Counted from the stretch's first letter, positions 9,396-18,170 are shown. The stretch is DNA of 36,308 nucleotides from Gammaproteobacteria bacterium Ga0077536 (GCA_001464935.1 LNEL01000012.1:1-36308), one strand, 5' to 3'. Notes: generated from the letters alone by a model not told the origin. Numbers and translations: made by a program.

Positions 9396-9857
9396 ATGAG
9401 CTCCCACGGCCGATTCATCTCCGCACGCGTCGCCGCCCTCGTGCTGCTCATCCAGGTGCCGGCGGGCCTGCCGGCTGCCGAGATTTACCGCTGGACCGAT
9501 GCCAGTGGCAAGGTCCATTTCGGCGACAAGCCGCCAGCCGAGGGCGCCGCCGAGCAGTTGAACGTGCGCGCCCGCGGCTCGAGCGTCGACAGTGCGCGCC
9601 AGGCCCGCACCCAACGCCTGCTGCAGGAGTTCGAAACCGAACGGGCTGAGCGCCAGGCTTCGGAAGCCGAACTGGCCAGGGCCGAAGCCCAGCGCGAAGC
9701 CGCCTGCGCGGAAGCCCGCAACCGGCACTTCGAATACCAGCATTCCGGCTATCTCTATGTCTGGGACGCCAACGGAGAGAAGCGCGTGCTGAGCGATAAC
9801 GAACATCGCAAGGCACGTGCAGAAGCGAGCGCAGACGTCGATAAATGGTGTGACTGA
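9396..9857 (+). CDS. Secreted DUF4124 domain-containing protein
   Basis: The ATG at 9396 gives 153 residues beginning MSSHGRFISARVAALVLLIQ, with a Sec-type signal peptide likely cleaved after LPAA. Upstream in-frame starts (from 9186) add a non-protein-like leader. The mature N-terminus AEIYRWTDASGKVHFGDKPP is the diagnostic DUF4124 motif (YxWxDxxGxxHFxDxPP). A charged Ala/Glu/Arg coiled-coil follows (about residues 75-115). The C-terminus contains YLYVWDANGEKRVLSDNEH. The family is exported and widespread in gammaproteobacteria, with no established function. It stands alone between a 458-bp gap and the CHASE2 kinase. Confidence 0.85.
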   Translation: MSSHGRFISARVAALVLLIQVPAGLPAAEIYRWTDASGKVHFGDKPPAEGAAEQLNVRARGSSVDSARQARTQRLLQEFETERAERQASEAELARAEAQREAACAEARNRHFEYQHSGYLYVWDANGEKRVLSDNEHRKARAEASADVDKWCD

Positions 9858-9867
9858 CGCCTCGGGA

Positions 9868-9885
9868 CGGCGCCGGGGGGCGCCG
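9868..9885. repeat. GC-rich hairpin after the DUF4124 gene
   Basis: CGGCGCC (9868-9874) and GGCGCCG (9879-9885) form a 7-bp stem with a GGGG loop, 10 bp past the DUF4124 stop. No T-run follows directly. It could be a weak or Rho-assisted terminator separating this gene from the kinase operon. Confidence 0.4.
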
Positions 9886-9932
9886 CGTCTCGGCTACTCT
9901 CCTGAAGTTATTCAAGTTACTATTGCCACAAC

Positions 9933-9949
9933 CTAGAACTTACTAGAAC
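9933..9949. repeat. Tandem CTAGAAC heptamers upstream of the CHASE2 kinase
   Basis: CTAGAAC occurs at 9933-9939 and again at 9943-9949, a 10-bp period (one helical turn), inside the AT-richest stretch before the kinase ATG at 9963. No convincing sigma-70 pair is visible here. The repeats may be a direct-repeat operator or activator site. Chance cannot be excluded. Confidence 0.3.
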
Positions 9950-9962
9950 CAAACGGGCGGGC

Positions 9963-12518
9963 ATGAAAGAAGCATTCTGGAAATCCGACCGCTTCGTCGG
10001 TCTGCTCATTTCGCTGGTTTTCATCTTCGGCTGGCTGGGCGGGGCCAAAATCCTGCAGGGCCTCGAAGGGGATGCCTACGACCTCGGTGTCCGGCTGTCC
10101 TCGCGTGAGGATTCGAGCCGCAAGGACAACATCGCAATCATTGCGATTGACGACCAGAGCATCCAGAACATCGGCCGCTGGCCGTGGCCGCGCGACGTGC
10201 ATGCGAGCATGGTCGACAAGCTCACCGAAGCCGGCGCGAAGGCGATAGCGTCGACGATTTTCTTCTCCGAACCCCAGGTCGATCCGGGCCTGATGTGGAT
10301 CAACCGGCTGCGGGATCAACTCGCCGGGGCCACGCTCAGCCCGGACAAGGCAAGCGAGATCAACTCGACGCTCGATGCCGCCCTGAAAGCGCTGGACACC
10401 GACGCGATCCTCGGCAGTTCGCTCGGCACTGCGGCCAACACGGTGCTCGGCATGCAGTTCACCCCGGGCGAGCCGATCGGCAATCCGGACGCGCCACTGC
10501 CCGACTATGTCACCCGCTTCGCGATCCCCACCGACAACATCAGCGACCCAAGCGGGACCAATGAAATCTTTCCGAGCCCGATGGTCGACGCCGCACCGCC
10601 GGTCGCGCCGCTCGGCTCGCAGGCCGCCGCCATCGGTTCGCTGATCAACCCGGCAGACATCGACGGCACGCTGCGCGGCGAACCGCTGGTGATCCGCTAT
10701 TACGACGAATATTTTCCGTCGCTCGCGCTGATGACGGCGGCCCGGAGCCTCAACCTGTCGGTCAAGGACATCAAGGTCGCACGCGGTGAGAGCGTCACGC
10801 TCGGGGGCCTCGAGATCAAAACCGATCTGTCGTCGCGGATGCTGACCTTCTTCTACCCGAGCCCGGGCAAGGACACGCAGGGCGAGCCCCTGCCGCCGTT
10901 TCCGACCTACTCGTTCTACAACGTGATCCAGGGCGAAACGCCGCTGGAGAACTTCAAGGGCAAGATCGTGCTGATCGGGGCAACTGCCTTCGGCGTCGGC
11001 ACCAACCTGTTCACGCCGGTAGGCGAGACGCGCGGCCCGGTGATGATCCTGGCGCACAACGTCGCGAGCATCCTGAACCAGCATTTCTTCATTCAGCCCG
11101 GTTGGGCGGTGTGGGTCGAACTGCTGGCCATCCTGCTCGTGGCCGCCTATCTCACGGCGCTGTTGCCGAAACTCAATGCGGGGCCCGCAGCGCTGGCCAC
11201 GGCCGGTCTCTTCGTGGCGCTGCTCGCCATCGAACTGGGCCTGATGGTCACGCAGGCGAGCTGGCTGAAGCTCGTGACGGCGGCGACGATGCTGCTAGTC
11301 GGTCACGCGCTGCTGACGACCAAGCGCTTCCTCGCCACCGAGCGCGGCGCGATCGACAGCAGCATCAAGGCTGCGATGTCGAACCGCCAGCTCGCGCTGA
11401 CCTTCCAGCAGAAGGGCGAACTGGACAATGCGTTCGAGTATTTCCGCCGCTGCCCGGTCGACGATGAGCTGCTCGAGGCGCTGTACGGTCTGGCGACCGA
11501 TTTTGCCGTCAAGCGGCAGCCGCAGAAGGCCTCGCTGGTCTACGAATACATTCACGCGAAGAATCCGAAGTTCCGCGACATTGCGAGCAAGATGGCGCAG
11601 GCGCGGCACATGTCGGACACGCAGATGATGTTCCCGTCCGGCGCGCCCGGCGGCGCGTCCGCCACGACGCTGATGCCGAAAACCATGCTGGGCCGCTACG
11701 AGGTCGAACGCGAACTCGGCAAGGGTGCGATGGGCGTGGTGTATCTCGGCAAGGATCCGAAGATCAACCGCGTGGTGGCAATCAAGACGATGGCGCTGTC
11801 GCAGGAGTTCGAGCCGGATGAGGTCGACGAGGTCAAGCAGCGCTTCTTCCGTGAAGCGGAGACTGCGGGCCGGCTGACGCACCCGAACGTGGTGACGATT
11901 TACGATGCCGGCGAAGAGCATGACCTCGCGTACATCGCGATGGAGTTCCTCGAAGGCCACGACCTCGTGCGGTACACGAAGCCGGACACCCTGCTCCCGC
12001 TGCAGGTCGTGATGGGCATCATCTTCAAGGCCGCGCTGGCGCTCGACTACGCGCACAAGCAGAGCGTCGTCCATCGCGACATCAAGCCCGCGAACGTGAT
12101 GTACGAGCCGAACAAGAAGACGGTCAAGCTCACAGACTTCGGCATCGCGCGCATCACCGATTCGAGCAAGACCAAGACCGGCATGGTGCTCGGCACACCG
12201 TCCTACATGTCGCCGGAGCAGCTGTCCGGCAAAAAGGTCGACGGCCGTTCGGACCTCTTCTCGCTGGGCGTGATGCTGTACCAGATGGTCACCGGCAAGC
12301 TGCCGTTCTCCGGCGAGTCGATGGCGACGCTGATGTACAAGATTGCGAACGAGCCGCACCAGGACATCGCGGAGCTGAAGCCGGAACTGGCCAAGCAGCG
12401 CCCGTGCCTGTCGGCGATCATCAACAAGGCCCTGCAGAAAGACGTCAACCAGCGTTACCAGACCGGCGCCGAAATGGCACGCGACATCCAGGCCTGCGCC
12501 AAGCAGGTCGGCGGTTAA
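9963..12518 (+). CDS. CHASE2-sensor transmembrane serine/threonine protein kinase
   Basis: An 851-residue receptor kinase. One membrane segment (about 12-30) precedes a large extracytoplasmic CHASE2 domain (about 35-360), with the IAIIAIDDQSIQNIGRWPWP signature. Three membrane helices follow (about 380-402, 409-429, 434-452). A cytoplasmic linker with TPR-like character (about 465-540) leads to a Hanks-type kinase domain (575-850). The kinase has the Gly loop GKGAMGVVY, VAIK Lys608, HRDIKPAN Asp706, DFG Asp725 and GTPSYMSPE, so it looks active. The activation loop is rich in Ser/Thr (TDSSKTKTGM). A PP2C phosphatase follows after 19 bp and a double-FHA protein after that, which suggests one phospho-signalling operon. 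The CHASE2 ligand is unknown. Confidence 0.93.
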   Translation: MKEAFWKSDRFVGLLISLVFIFGWLGGAKILQGLEGDAYDLGVRLSSREDSSRKDNIAIIAIDDQSIQNIGRWPWPRDVHASMVDKLTEAGAKAIASTIFFSEPQVDPGLMWINRLRDQLAGATLSPDKASEINSTLDAALKALDTDAILGSSLGTAANTVLGMQFTPGEPIGNPDAPLPDYVTRFAIPTDNISDPSGTNEIFPSPMVDAAPPVAPLGSQAAAIGSLINPADIDGTLRGEPLVIRYYDEYFPSLALMTAARSLNLSVKDIKVARGESVTLGGLEIKTDLSSRMLTFFYPSPGKDTQGEPLPPFPTYSFYNVIQGETPLENFKGKIVLIGATAFGVGTNLFTPVGETRGPVMILAHNVASILNQHFFIQPGWAVWVELLAILLVAAYLTALLPKLNAGPAALATAGLFVALLAIELGLMVTQASWLKLVTAATMLLVGHALLTTKRFLATERGAIDSSIKAAMSNRQLALTFQQKGELDNAFEYFRRCPVDDELLEALYGLATDFAVKRQPQKASLVYEYIHAKNPKFRDIASKMAQARHMSDTQMMFPSGAPGGASATTLMPKTMLGRYEVERELGKGAMGVVYLGKDPKINRVVAIKTMALSQEFEPDEVDEVKQRFFREAETAGRLTHPNVVTIYDAGEEHDLAYIAMEFLEGHDLVRYTKPDTLLPLQVVMGIIFKAALALDYAHKQSVVHRDIKPANVMYEPNKKTVKLTDFGIARITDSSKTKTGMVLGTPSYMSPEQLSGKKVDGRSDLFSLGVMLYQMVTGKLPFSGESMATLMYKIANEPHQDIAELKPELAKQRPCLSAIINKALQKDVNQRYQTGAEMARDIQACAKQVGG

Positions 12519-12537
12519 GCCGCGCCGAGCGCCACCG

Positions 12538-13380
12538 ATGCTGCCGCCCGACATCGAGTTCGCCAACGTCTCCGACGCGGGGCGCAAACGGCCGCACAAC
12601 GAGGACAGTTCGGTCACCGACCGCAGTGTCGCGCTGGCGCTCGTCGCCGACGGCATGGGCGGTTACAAGGCCGGCGAGGTCGCGAGTGCAATTGCCGCGA
12701 AGGCCGTGCTCGACGGGGTGCGCGACGGCGGCCAGAAGCATCGCGCGCGGCGACCCACCACCGACGGCCAGGGCGCCTCGGCCGAAGCGGCCCTCATCCG
12801 GGAATCGATCCAGTCCGCCAACAAGTGCATCTTCGACACGGCACACGCGATCCCGCAGTGCCAGGGCATGGGCACGACGATAGTCGCGGCGATTTTCTCG
12901 GACGGGCGAGTCACCCTCGCCCATGTCGGGGATTCCCGCATCTACCGCTTCAGGGAGGATGAACTGAAGCAGGTCACCAATGACCATTCGCTGGTGCAGG
13001 AACTGATAGACCGCGGATTTTTCACCCCGGAAGAGGCACAGGCCAATACGCCGAAGAACCTCGTGACCCGGGCTTTGGGAATCGACGAGCATGTGGAGGT
13101 CGATGTTCAGGAGATGGAAACCCAGCCCGGGGACATCTACCTGCTTTGCTCGGACGGCCTCAATGATATGGTAAATGATGAGGAAATTCGCTTAACCCTA
13201 AGTAAATATAGTGCTAATCTTGCGCAAGCAGCCCATGAACTGGTGCGTCTCGCCAACGAAGGCGGTGGCAAGGACAACATCTCTGTCGTCCTCGCCCGAC
13301 CACGAACGGCGACGGCTGGGTCAGCCGGGATACTCGCGAAAGTGATGGGGCTTTTTACGAGGGCAGCTGACAGGACATAA
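12538..13380 (+). CDS. PP2C-family serine/threonine phosphatase (PrpC/Stp type)
   Basis: A 280-residue soluble phosphatase, slightly longer than the usual ~245 residues because of an insert around residues 60-80. PPM metal-site motifs are intact: RPHNEDS (Glu22, Asp23), ADGMGG (Asp38), GTTIVAAIF, HVGDSRIYR, LLCSDGLNDM and GGKDNISVVLA. It should dephosphorylate Ser/Thr phosphoproteins, most likely the kinase encoded 19 bp upstream and its targets. The C-terminal 20 residues end in a short hydrophobic stretch (AGILAKVMGLFTRAA). A local AT-rich, rare-codon patch lies at 13161-13219. The stop is 3 bp before the FHA gene start. Confidence 0.93.
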   Translation: MLPPDIEFANVSDAGRKRPHNEDSSVTDRSVALALVADGMGGYKAGEVASAIAAKAVLDGVRDGGQKHRARRPTTDGQGASAEAALIRESIQSANKCIFDTAHAIPQCQGMGTTIVAAIFSDGRVTLAHVGDSRIYRFREDELKQVTNDHSLVQELIDRGFFTPEEAQANTPKNLVTRALGIDEHVEVDVQEMETQPGDIYLLCSDGLNDMVNDEEIRLTLSKYSANLAQAAHELVRLANEGGGKDNISVVLARPRTATAGSAGILAKVMGLFTRAADRT

Positions 13381-13383
13381 CAA

Positions 13384-14115
13384 ATGGGCAAACTCGTACT
13401 CAGCTTGAATGGGGCGGTCCAGGGCGAATTCCAGCTCAACAGGGAGCGGATGACCATTGGCCGGAAGCCCGACAATGACATCCAGATCGACAACCTGGCG
13501 GTCAGCGGCAAGCATGCGCTCGTCATCACCATCCTCGACGATTCCTTCCTCGAGGATCTCGGCAGCACCAATGGCACCTACGTCAACGGCAAGCTGATCA
13601 AGAAGCACGCGCTGCGCGACGGCGACGTGATCGGCATCGGCAAGCACGAGCTCAAGTACGTCAACGAGCACGCCACGGCCGACGACGAAGAATTCGAAAA
13701 GACGATGATCATCCGGCCGGGTTCGGCCAGTGCGGCAGTCGCCGCGGCGAAGGCCGCCGAGATCGCCCCGCCGCCGCCCGCCGCCGCGCCGGCCGCAGCC
13801 CCTGCCCCGGCCGCGGCACCGGCTGCCTCGTCCGGTATGCCGCTCGGCAAACTGCACGTGCTGAACGGCCCGATCGCCGGCAAGGAACTCGAACTGACGA
13901 AAGCCCTGATCACGCTCGGCAAGCCCGGCGTGCAGGTCGCGGTCATTTCGCGCCGGCCGCACGGCTACTTCCTCACGCATATCGAGGGCGATGGCAAGAA
14001 TGCCAATTTCCCGGTCGTCAACGGCGCGCCGATCGGCCCGCAGGCCTATGCGATGAAGAGTGGCGACATCATCGAACTGGCCGGCATCAAGATGGAGTTC
14101 ACGCTGACCCGCTGA
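13384..14115 (+). CDS. Protein with two FHA (phosphothreonine-binding) domains
   Basis: A 243-residue soluble protein. The N-terminal FHA domain (about 3-95) has the canonical residues: TIGRKPDNDI (Gly26, Arg27), SGKH (Ser41, His44) and GSTNGTYVNG (Ser61, Asn63). A low-complexity Ala/Pro linker (about 115-152) separates a second FHA-like domain (about 153-243), in which LGK replaces GR and no GSTNGT is present; it keeps VNGAPIG and the GDIIELAG strand. The first domain probably binds phospho-Thr made by the kinase two genes upstream; the second may have lost phosphopeptide binding. It is the last gene before a bidirectional terminator. Confidence 0.9.
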   Translation: MGKLVLSLNGAVQGEFQLNRERMTIGRKPDNDIQIDNLAVSGKHALVITILDDSFLEDLGSTNGTYVNGKLIKKHALRDGDVIGIGKHELKYVNEHATADDEEFEKTMIIRPGSASAAVAAAKAAEIAPPPPAAAPAAAPAPAAAPAASSGMPLGKLHVLNGPIAGKELELTKALITLGKPGVQVAVISRRPHGYFLTHIEGDGKNANFPVVNGAPIGPQAYAMKSGDIIELAGIKMEFTLTR

Positions 14116-14138
14116 GGGAAGCCGCCGTTCTGTCGACG

Positions 14139-14163
14139 AAAAGCGCCCCTCGGGGCGCTTTTT
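14139..14163. terminator. Bidirectional intrinsic terminator between the FHA gene and the cyclase
   Basis: AAAAGCGCCC (14139-14148) and GGGCGCTTTT (14153-14162) make a perfect 10-bp stem with a CTCG loop, followed by a T-run on the plus strand (TTTTT to 14163) and, because the stem begins AAAA, a T-run on the minus strand as well. It sits 24 bp past the FHA stop and 30 bp past the stop of the convergent cyclase, so it can end both transcripts. Confidence 0.9.
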
Positions 14164-14192
14164 GCTGTCAGGGCCAGGGCGGCTTGGGCGCC

Positions 14193-16442
14193 CTACTTCG
14201 TGGCGTGGGTGTACACGCCGTCCCAGTCCGATTTTGGCGGCTGCAGACGGAACTGGGCGATGCGCTCGACATAGACGCGGTACAGCTCGGGCGAGCGCGA
14301 TGAGCGCGACAGGTTCAGGAAATTCATTTCGGCCGTATCCCACTCGCGCGCCCGGTACATGCGCAGCGCTTCACGATAGAGCTTCAGTTCATCCTTCCAC
14401 TTGGTGTCGAGCTCCGCGCGCAGGCACAGCGGCTCATAGATCGTGATCGGTTTGTCCTTGCCCTTCACCCGCACGCGGTCGACCTCGCGGTAGGCGTACT
14501 CGGGAACCGCCTCGCGCGTGGTTTCACTGACCAGCAGCGACACGCCATAGCCCTTGGTCAGACCTTCGAGGCGCGAGCCGAGGTTCACCGCGTCGCCGAG
14601 CACGGTGTAGGCCATGCGGAATTCGGACCCCATGTTGCCGACGCTCATCGGGCCGGTGTTCACGCCGACGCCTATCTTCAGCGGCGGCCAGCCGCGACCG
14701 GCGAACTCCCGGTTGATCTGATCCACGCGCGCCAGCATGCCGAGCCCAGCCTGCAGCGCGTGCCGCGCGTGCTCGACATCACTGAGTGGCGCACCCCAGA
14801 ACGCCATCACCGCATCGCCCATGTACTTGTCGATGGTGCCGCGATGTTCATGGATGACCTGCGTCATCGGCGTCAGGAACTGGTTCATCAGCGCCGACAG
14901 TTCTTTCGGGTTGAGTCCTTCGGATATCGTGGTGAAGCCGCGCACATCGGAGAACAGCACGCTCATCTCGCGGCTCTCGGCGTCGAGCGAATAGGCTTCG
15001 GGACGCCTGGCCATCTCGTCGACGAGTTCGGGCGGCACATAGTGGCCGAAGAGGCCTGTGAGCTGGCGTTTGCCGCGCGTCTCGATGAAGTAGCCATAGG
15101 ACATGTTCAGCATGAACATCGTCAGCAGCATCAGCACGCCGGACGCCACCGGCAGCACGAGATCGCCGGCCGTCCACACGGCAAGGTTGAACAGCACGTA
15201 GGCCGACAGCAGCGCGCCGGCCATCAGCGTCGCGGCGAGCGGGCTCAGCAGGGGCGCCAGCACCGCCATCGCCACGCCGAAGACGATCAGCAACAGCACT
15301 TCGGCGCCCAGGGTGTATTCGGGCAGCTGTTTGATATTGCCGCCGAGTATGCCGGCGATCAGGTTCGCGTGGACCTCGACTCCGGGGTAGGCCTCGCCGA
15401 CCGGCGTCGCGCGCAGGTCGAGCAGGCCCGGCGCAGTGGTGCCGACGAGCACGACCGCGCCCTCAAGCAGTGTCTTGTCAGCCGTGCCGCGCAGAATGTC
15501 CGTGGCGGATACGTACGGAAAGCTGCCCTTGCGGCCGCGATAGGGCACGAGCGTCTGAACGTGCCGATCGACGGGAACCGCGTGGCGGCCGACGTCCAGC
15601 CATTCGAGCCCGGCGTAGGCGCCACCCGAGAACAGCGGACGTTCGAAGCGCGGCTTGATGTCGACCGAACCCAGCGCGTGGCGCGCCATCTCGAGCGACA
15701 GCGAACCGTAGAACTCGCCGTCATGCTCGATCAGCATCGGCACGCGGCGCACCACGCCATCGGAGTCGGGTTGCGGATTGAAATGACCGCCGGCGACTGC
15801 TTTCGCCTGCAGCGCGGCGAGATTCGCGCCGTAGCCGTCGGCCCGGCGGAACAGGACGTTCTTGCCGGTGAACGTCCCTTTGACGAAGGTCGGGGGCGGC
15901 AGCTCGCCGATCCTGGCGATGTCATCGCCGTCGACCGACGTGAAGTTGAAGTAGTAGCCGAGCACCACCGGAAAGCGGCCCAGCATGTCAGCGAAGCGCG
16001 CGTCGTAGTTCAGTGACGGTCGCAGCTGTTCGACGGTCGCGCGAAAATTGGCGTCGCCCTGAAACGCAGAGGTCGCGAGCGAGTCGAGGACATTCAGGCC
16101 GGAACTCGTGTCCGGCTCGGCGAACACGATGTCGAAGCCGAGCAGACCAGCCTTGTAGTCTTCGAACGAGCGACGCACGAGTTCGGCGAGCTTGTCGCGG
16201 CCCCAGGGCCAGCGGCCTTCGGCGGTCAGGCTTTTCTCATCGATGTCGACGATGACGATGCGCTTCTCGAGCGTGTTCGGCATCGTCAGCAGCAGGCGCT
16301 GGTCGTAGGCAATGTTTTCGATCTGGTCGATGAAGCCGATGCGGACCCAGTTCGCCGCATGCATCAGGTAGACGACCAGCACCGCAAGGCAAAGGCCTAT
16401 CCGGGCCCCGTGCTCGCGTATCCGCCCCAATAACTTCCCCAT
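14193..16442 (-). CDS. CHASE2-sensor class III adenylate/guanylate cyclase
   Basis: The start is set at the ATG at 16442-16440 because GGGGAG (16453-16448) lies 5 bases upstream. A GTG at 16448 overlaps that ribosome site and is rejected. The 749-residue protein has one N-terminal membrane segment (about 16-34), a periplasmic CHASE2 domain with IVIVDIDEKSLTAEGRWPWG, membrane helices in the 370-450 region, and a class III cyclase domain (about 490-680). Catalytic features are FSDVRGFT (metal Asp499), TIDKYMGDAVMAFWG and YTVLGDAVNLGSRLE. The Lys and Asp favour ATP over GTP, but specificity is not proven. A short helical tail (about 685-749) follows. It converges on the CHASE2 kinase operon. Confidence 0.92.
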   Translation of the reverse strand: MGKLLGRIREHGARIGLCLAVLVVYLMHAANWVRIGFIDQIENIAYDQRLLLTMPNTLEKRIVIVDIDEKSLTAEGRWPWGRDKLAELVRRSFEDYKAGLLGFDIVFAEPDTSSGLNVLDSLATSAFQGDANFRATVEQLRPSLNYDARFADMLGRFPVVLGYYFNFTSVDGDDIARIGELPPPTFVKGTFTGKNVLFRRADGYGANLAALQAKAVAGGHFNPQPDSDGVVRRVPMLIEHDGEFYGSLSLEMARHALGSVDIKPRFERPLFSGGAYAGLEWLDVGRHAVPVDRHVQTLVPYRGRKGSFPYVSATDILRGTADKTLLEGAVVLVGTTAPGLLDLRATPVGEAYPGVEVHANLIAGILGGNIKQLPEYTLGAEVLLLIVFGVAMAVLAPLLSPLAATLMAGALLSAYVLFNLAVWTAGDLVLPVASGVLMLLTMFMLNMSYGYFIETRGKRQLTGLFGHYVPPELVDEMARRPEAYSLDAESREMSVLFSDVRGFTTISEGLNPKELSALMNQFLTPMTQVIHEHRGTIDKYMGDAVMAFWGAPLSDVEHARHALQAGLGMLARVDQINREFAGRGWPPLKIGVGVNTGPMSVGNMGSEFRMAYTVLGDAVNLGSRLEGLTKGYGVSLLVSETTREAVPEYAYREVDRVRVKGKDKPITIYEPLCLRAELDTKWKDELKLYREALRMYRAREWDTAEMNFLNLSRSSRSPELYRVYVERIAQFRLQPPKSDWDGVYTHATK

Positions 16443-16493
16443 GCCCACTCCCCGGCAAACAACGCTGCGTGTTCTTTGGGACCCGCCCCCGGG

Positions 16494-17111
16494 TCAGCGC
16501 GCGACGGCCACCGCCGCATCCGCGAGGAAGCGACGGTAAAGGCGGTCGAGCGCCGTGGCGGCCGCGCTCGCGACACCACCCGCATCATTATCGGCTGCCG
16601 GCTGCCGTTCTTCGTAACGACGGCTGAGCCGCACCTCCCGCGTGCCAGTGTCCACCAGTTCGAGTTCGAGCGCGAGGCGCGCCGTCGACCCCTCGCCCGT
16701 GAGCAGGCGATCGAAAGCGAGCAGCCGGCCGCGGACTTCGAGGCTGGTCGCGACGTCTGCCGTTGCCACCACGCGCTGCCCGACGCCGGCCCCCCGCAGA
16801 AATTCGAGCAAACCGTCGCGACACAGACGGGCCGGCGCATCGACCCAGAACTGGTGAGGGTGCTGCTGGAGGGTGACGCCATCGTCATCGGAATAGACGA
16901 TCGCGCGTTCGAGATAGGGCCCGGCCGCCGTGAACGGCGCGACGCGCCAAACGCCGGCGCCGAGGGCCCCGGTGGCCTGGGTGGCCGGCGTCGCGACACT
17001 GGCCACGGCCGGCAGCGGCACATGGATCTCCGCCGGCAGTGGATCGACGCCCGCGCAACCGGCGAGCGCCAGCAGCACGGTCAGCGCGCACAGTGCGCGG
17101 CTCCTGTTCAT
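16494..17111 (-). CDS. ABC-type transport auxiliary lipoprotein (PqiC/DUF330-like) of the Mla-type system
   Basis: A 205-residue lipoprotein: MNRSRALCALTVLLALAGC has a clear lipobox LAGC (Cys19). The mature part shows the beta-rich features of the PqiC family: WRVAPFTAAGPYLERAIVYSDD, LQQHPHQFWVDAP, and LALELELVDTGTREVRLSRRY. Family members sit in the outer membrane or periplasm with MCE lipid-transport systems (PqiB, Mla-like). Its ATG overlaps the stop of the MCE gene (ATGA), so the two are coupled. Assignment is by motif and context; sequence identity in this family is low. The next gene downstream is the CHASE2 cyclase, 51 bp away. Confidence 0.82.
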   Translation of the reverse strand: MNRSRALCALTVLLALAGCAGVDPLPAEIHVPLPAVASVATPATQATGALGAGVWRVAPFTAAGPYLERAIVYSDDDGVTLQQHPHQFWVDAPARLCRDGLLEFLRGAGVGQRVVATADVATSLEVRGRLLAFDRLLTGEGSTARLALELELVDTGTREVRLSRRYEERQPAADNDAGGVASAAATALDRLYRRFLADAAVAVAR

Positions 17112-18121
17112 GGCGGCGGGTTGCTCGCGGCGCTCGAGCTGCCGCGCAGCAGCCGCGACGGGTTCTGTCGCAGCGCGCGCGTCAGTTCATGGGTCTGCTG
17201 CGCGCTACCTTCGAGGTGGTACATCACGGTCTCGATATTCTGATCGATCGTCGTCAGCGACGACTCGAGCCGCTGCAGCGCATCGCGCGCGCTGTCGACC
17301 GTCGCGCCGATTTCCTCGTCGTTGCTCGCCACCAGCCCATCGAGTCCGCGTAGCACGCCGTTCATTTCCTGGCGCGTCAGTTCGATGCGCGCAATCAGGC
17401 CAGTGAGTTCGACTGCCACCGTATCGACATGAACGAGCAACCCGCCGATACGCTGTTCATTTTCCGGGCCGAGGATGCGCGCGAGGCGTTGCGCGCTCGC
17501 GTCGAGGCTGGCGAGGGTGCTCGCAGCCTGCGGCGCGAGTTCCTGGTTCACGCGCTGGTCCAGGTTCCTGACCAGCGGCCCCAGCTCCGTGCGCCTGAAG
17601 TCGATGATTTCATCGGCCACCTGGCTGATGCGCAGGTTCAGGTTCTGCAGCACCGGGGCGACACCGGTCTGTGAGAGATCGTTGAAGCCGCTCGCGGCGG
17701 CACTCAGCGCGGAGAACAGATCCTGCTGCTCGACGCCCCGGATCTCTGATCCGGGCTCGAGGATCGCGTCACTCTGACCCTGCTCGATCTGGATCTGGAC
17801 CTGCGATATGAGGCCCGAGGCGACAACGGCTGCCGTGCTGTCAGCCGGAATGCGCCAGCCTTCCTCGACACTCAACGCGAGCTTGTAGCGGACGCCGCGC
17901 TCCATCTGCACCGGCTTGATTCGCTCGACCTGTCCGACCTGATAGCCCTCGTAGAACACCCCGGTCCCGAACTTGAGGCCGGTCACGTTCGAGTAATAGA
18001 CGTAATAGCGATCGGAGGGGCCGCCGCGGCCTGACACCTTGAACATCAGCGCCAGAAACGCCGCCAGGATGACCAGCACGAAGACGCCGACGACGAGGTA
18101 ATTGACGTTGTCGCGCTTCAT
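17108..18121 (-). CDS. MlaD-type MCE-domain lipid transport protein
   Basis: A 337-residue inner-membrane-anchored periplasmic protein. Residues 8-30 (YLVVGVFVLVILAAFLALMF) form the membrane anchor. One MCE domain spans about 36-115 (YYSNVTGLKFGTGVFYEGYQ; VASGLISQVQIQIEQG). A long helical C-terminal part (about 135-315) follows, ending in LTRALRQNPSRLLRG, a motif common in MCE proteins with one domain and a helical needle. E. coli MlaD (about 183 residues) lacks such an extension, so this belongs to the long MlaD class. It should form a hexamer on the permease/ATPase complex and move phospholipid between membranes. Confidence 0.9.
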   Translation of the reverse strand: MKRDNVNYLVVGVFVLVILAAFLALMFKVSGRGGPSDRYYVYYSNVTGLKFGTGVFYEGYQVGQVERIKPVQMERGVRYKLALSVEEGWRIPADSTAAVVASGLISQVQIQIEQGQSDAILEPGSEIRGVEQQDLFSALSAAASGFNDLSQTGVAPVLQNLNLRISQVADEIIDFRRTELGPLVRNLDQRVNQELAPQAASTLASLDASAQRLARILGPENEQRIGGLLVHVDTVAVELTGLIARIELTRQEMNGVLRGLDGLVASNDEEIGATVDSARDALQRLESSLTTIDQNIETVMYHLEGSAQQTHELTRALRQNPSRLLRGSSSAASNPPP

Positions 18122-18170
18122 CGTCGCCCCCGGATGGCGTGATGCGCAGTCGCGAACCAGGCTGCGTGGC

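Noticed and set aside
11295..12656. Long minus-strand open frame (453 codons) opposite the kinase
   Set aside because: It lies opposite the intact kinase domain and has shadow composition.
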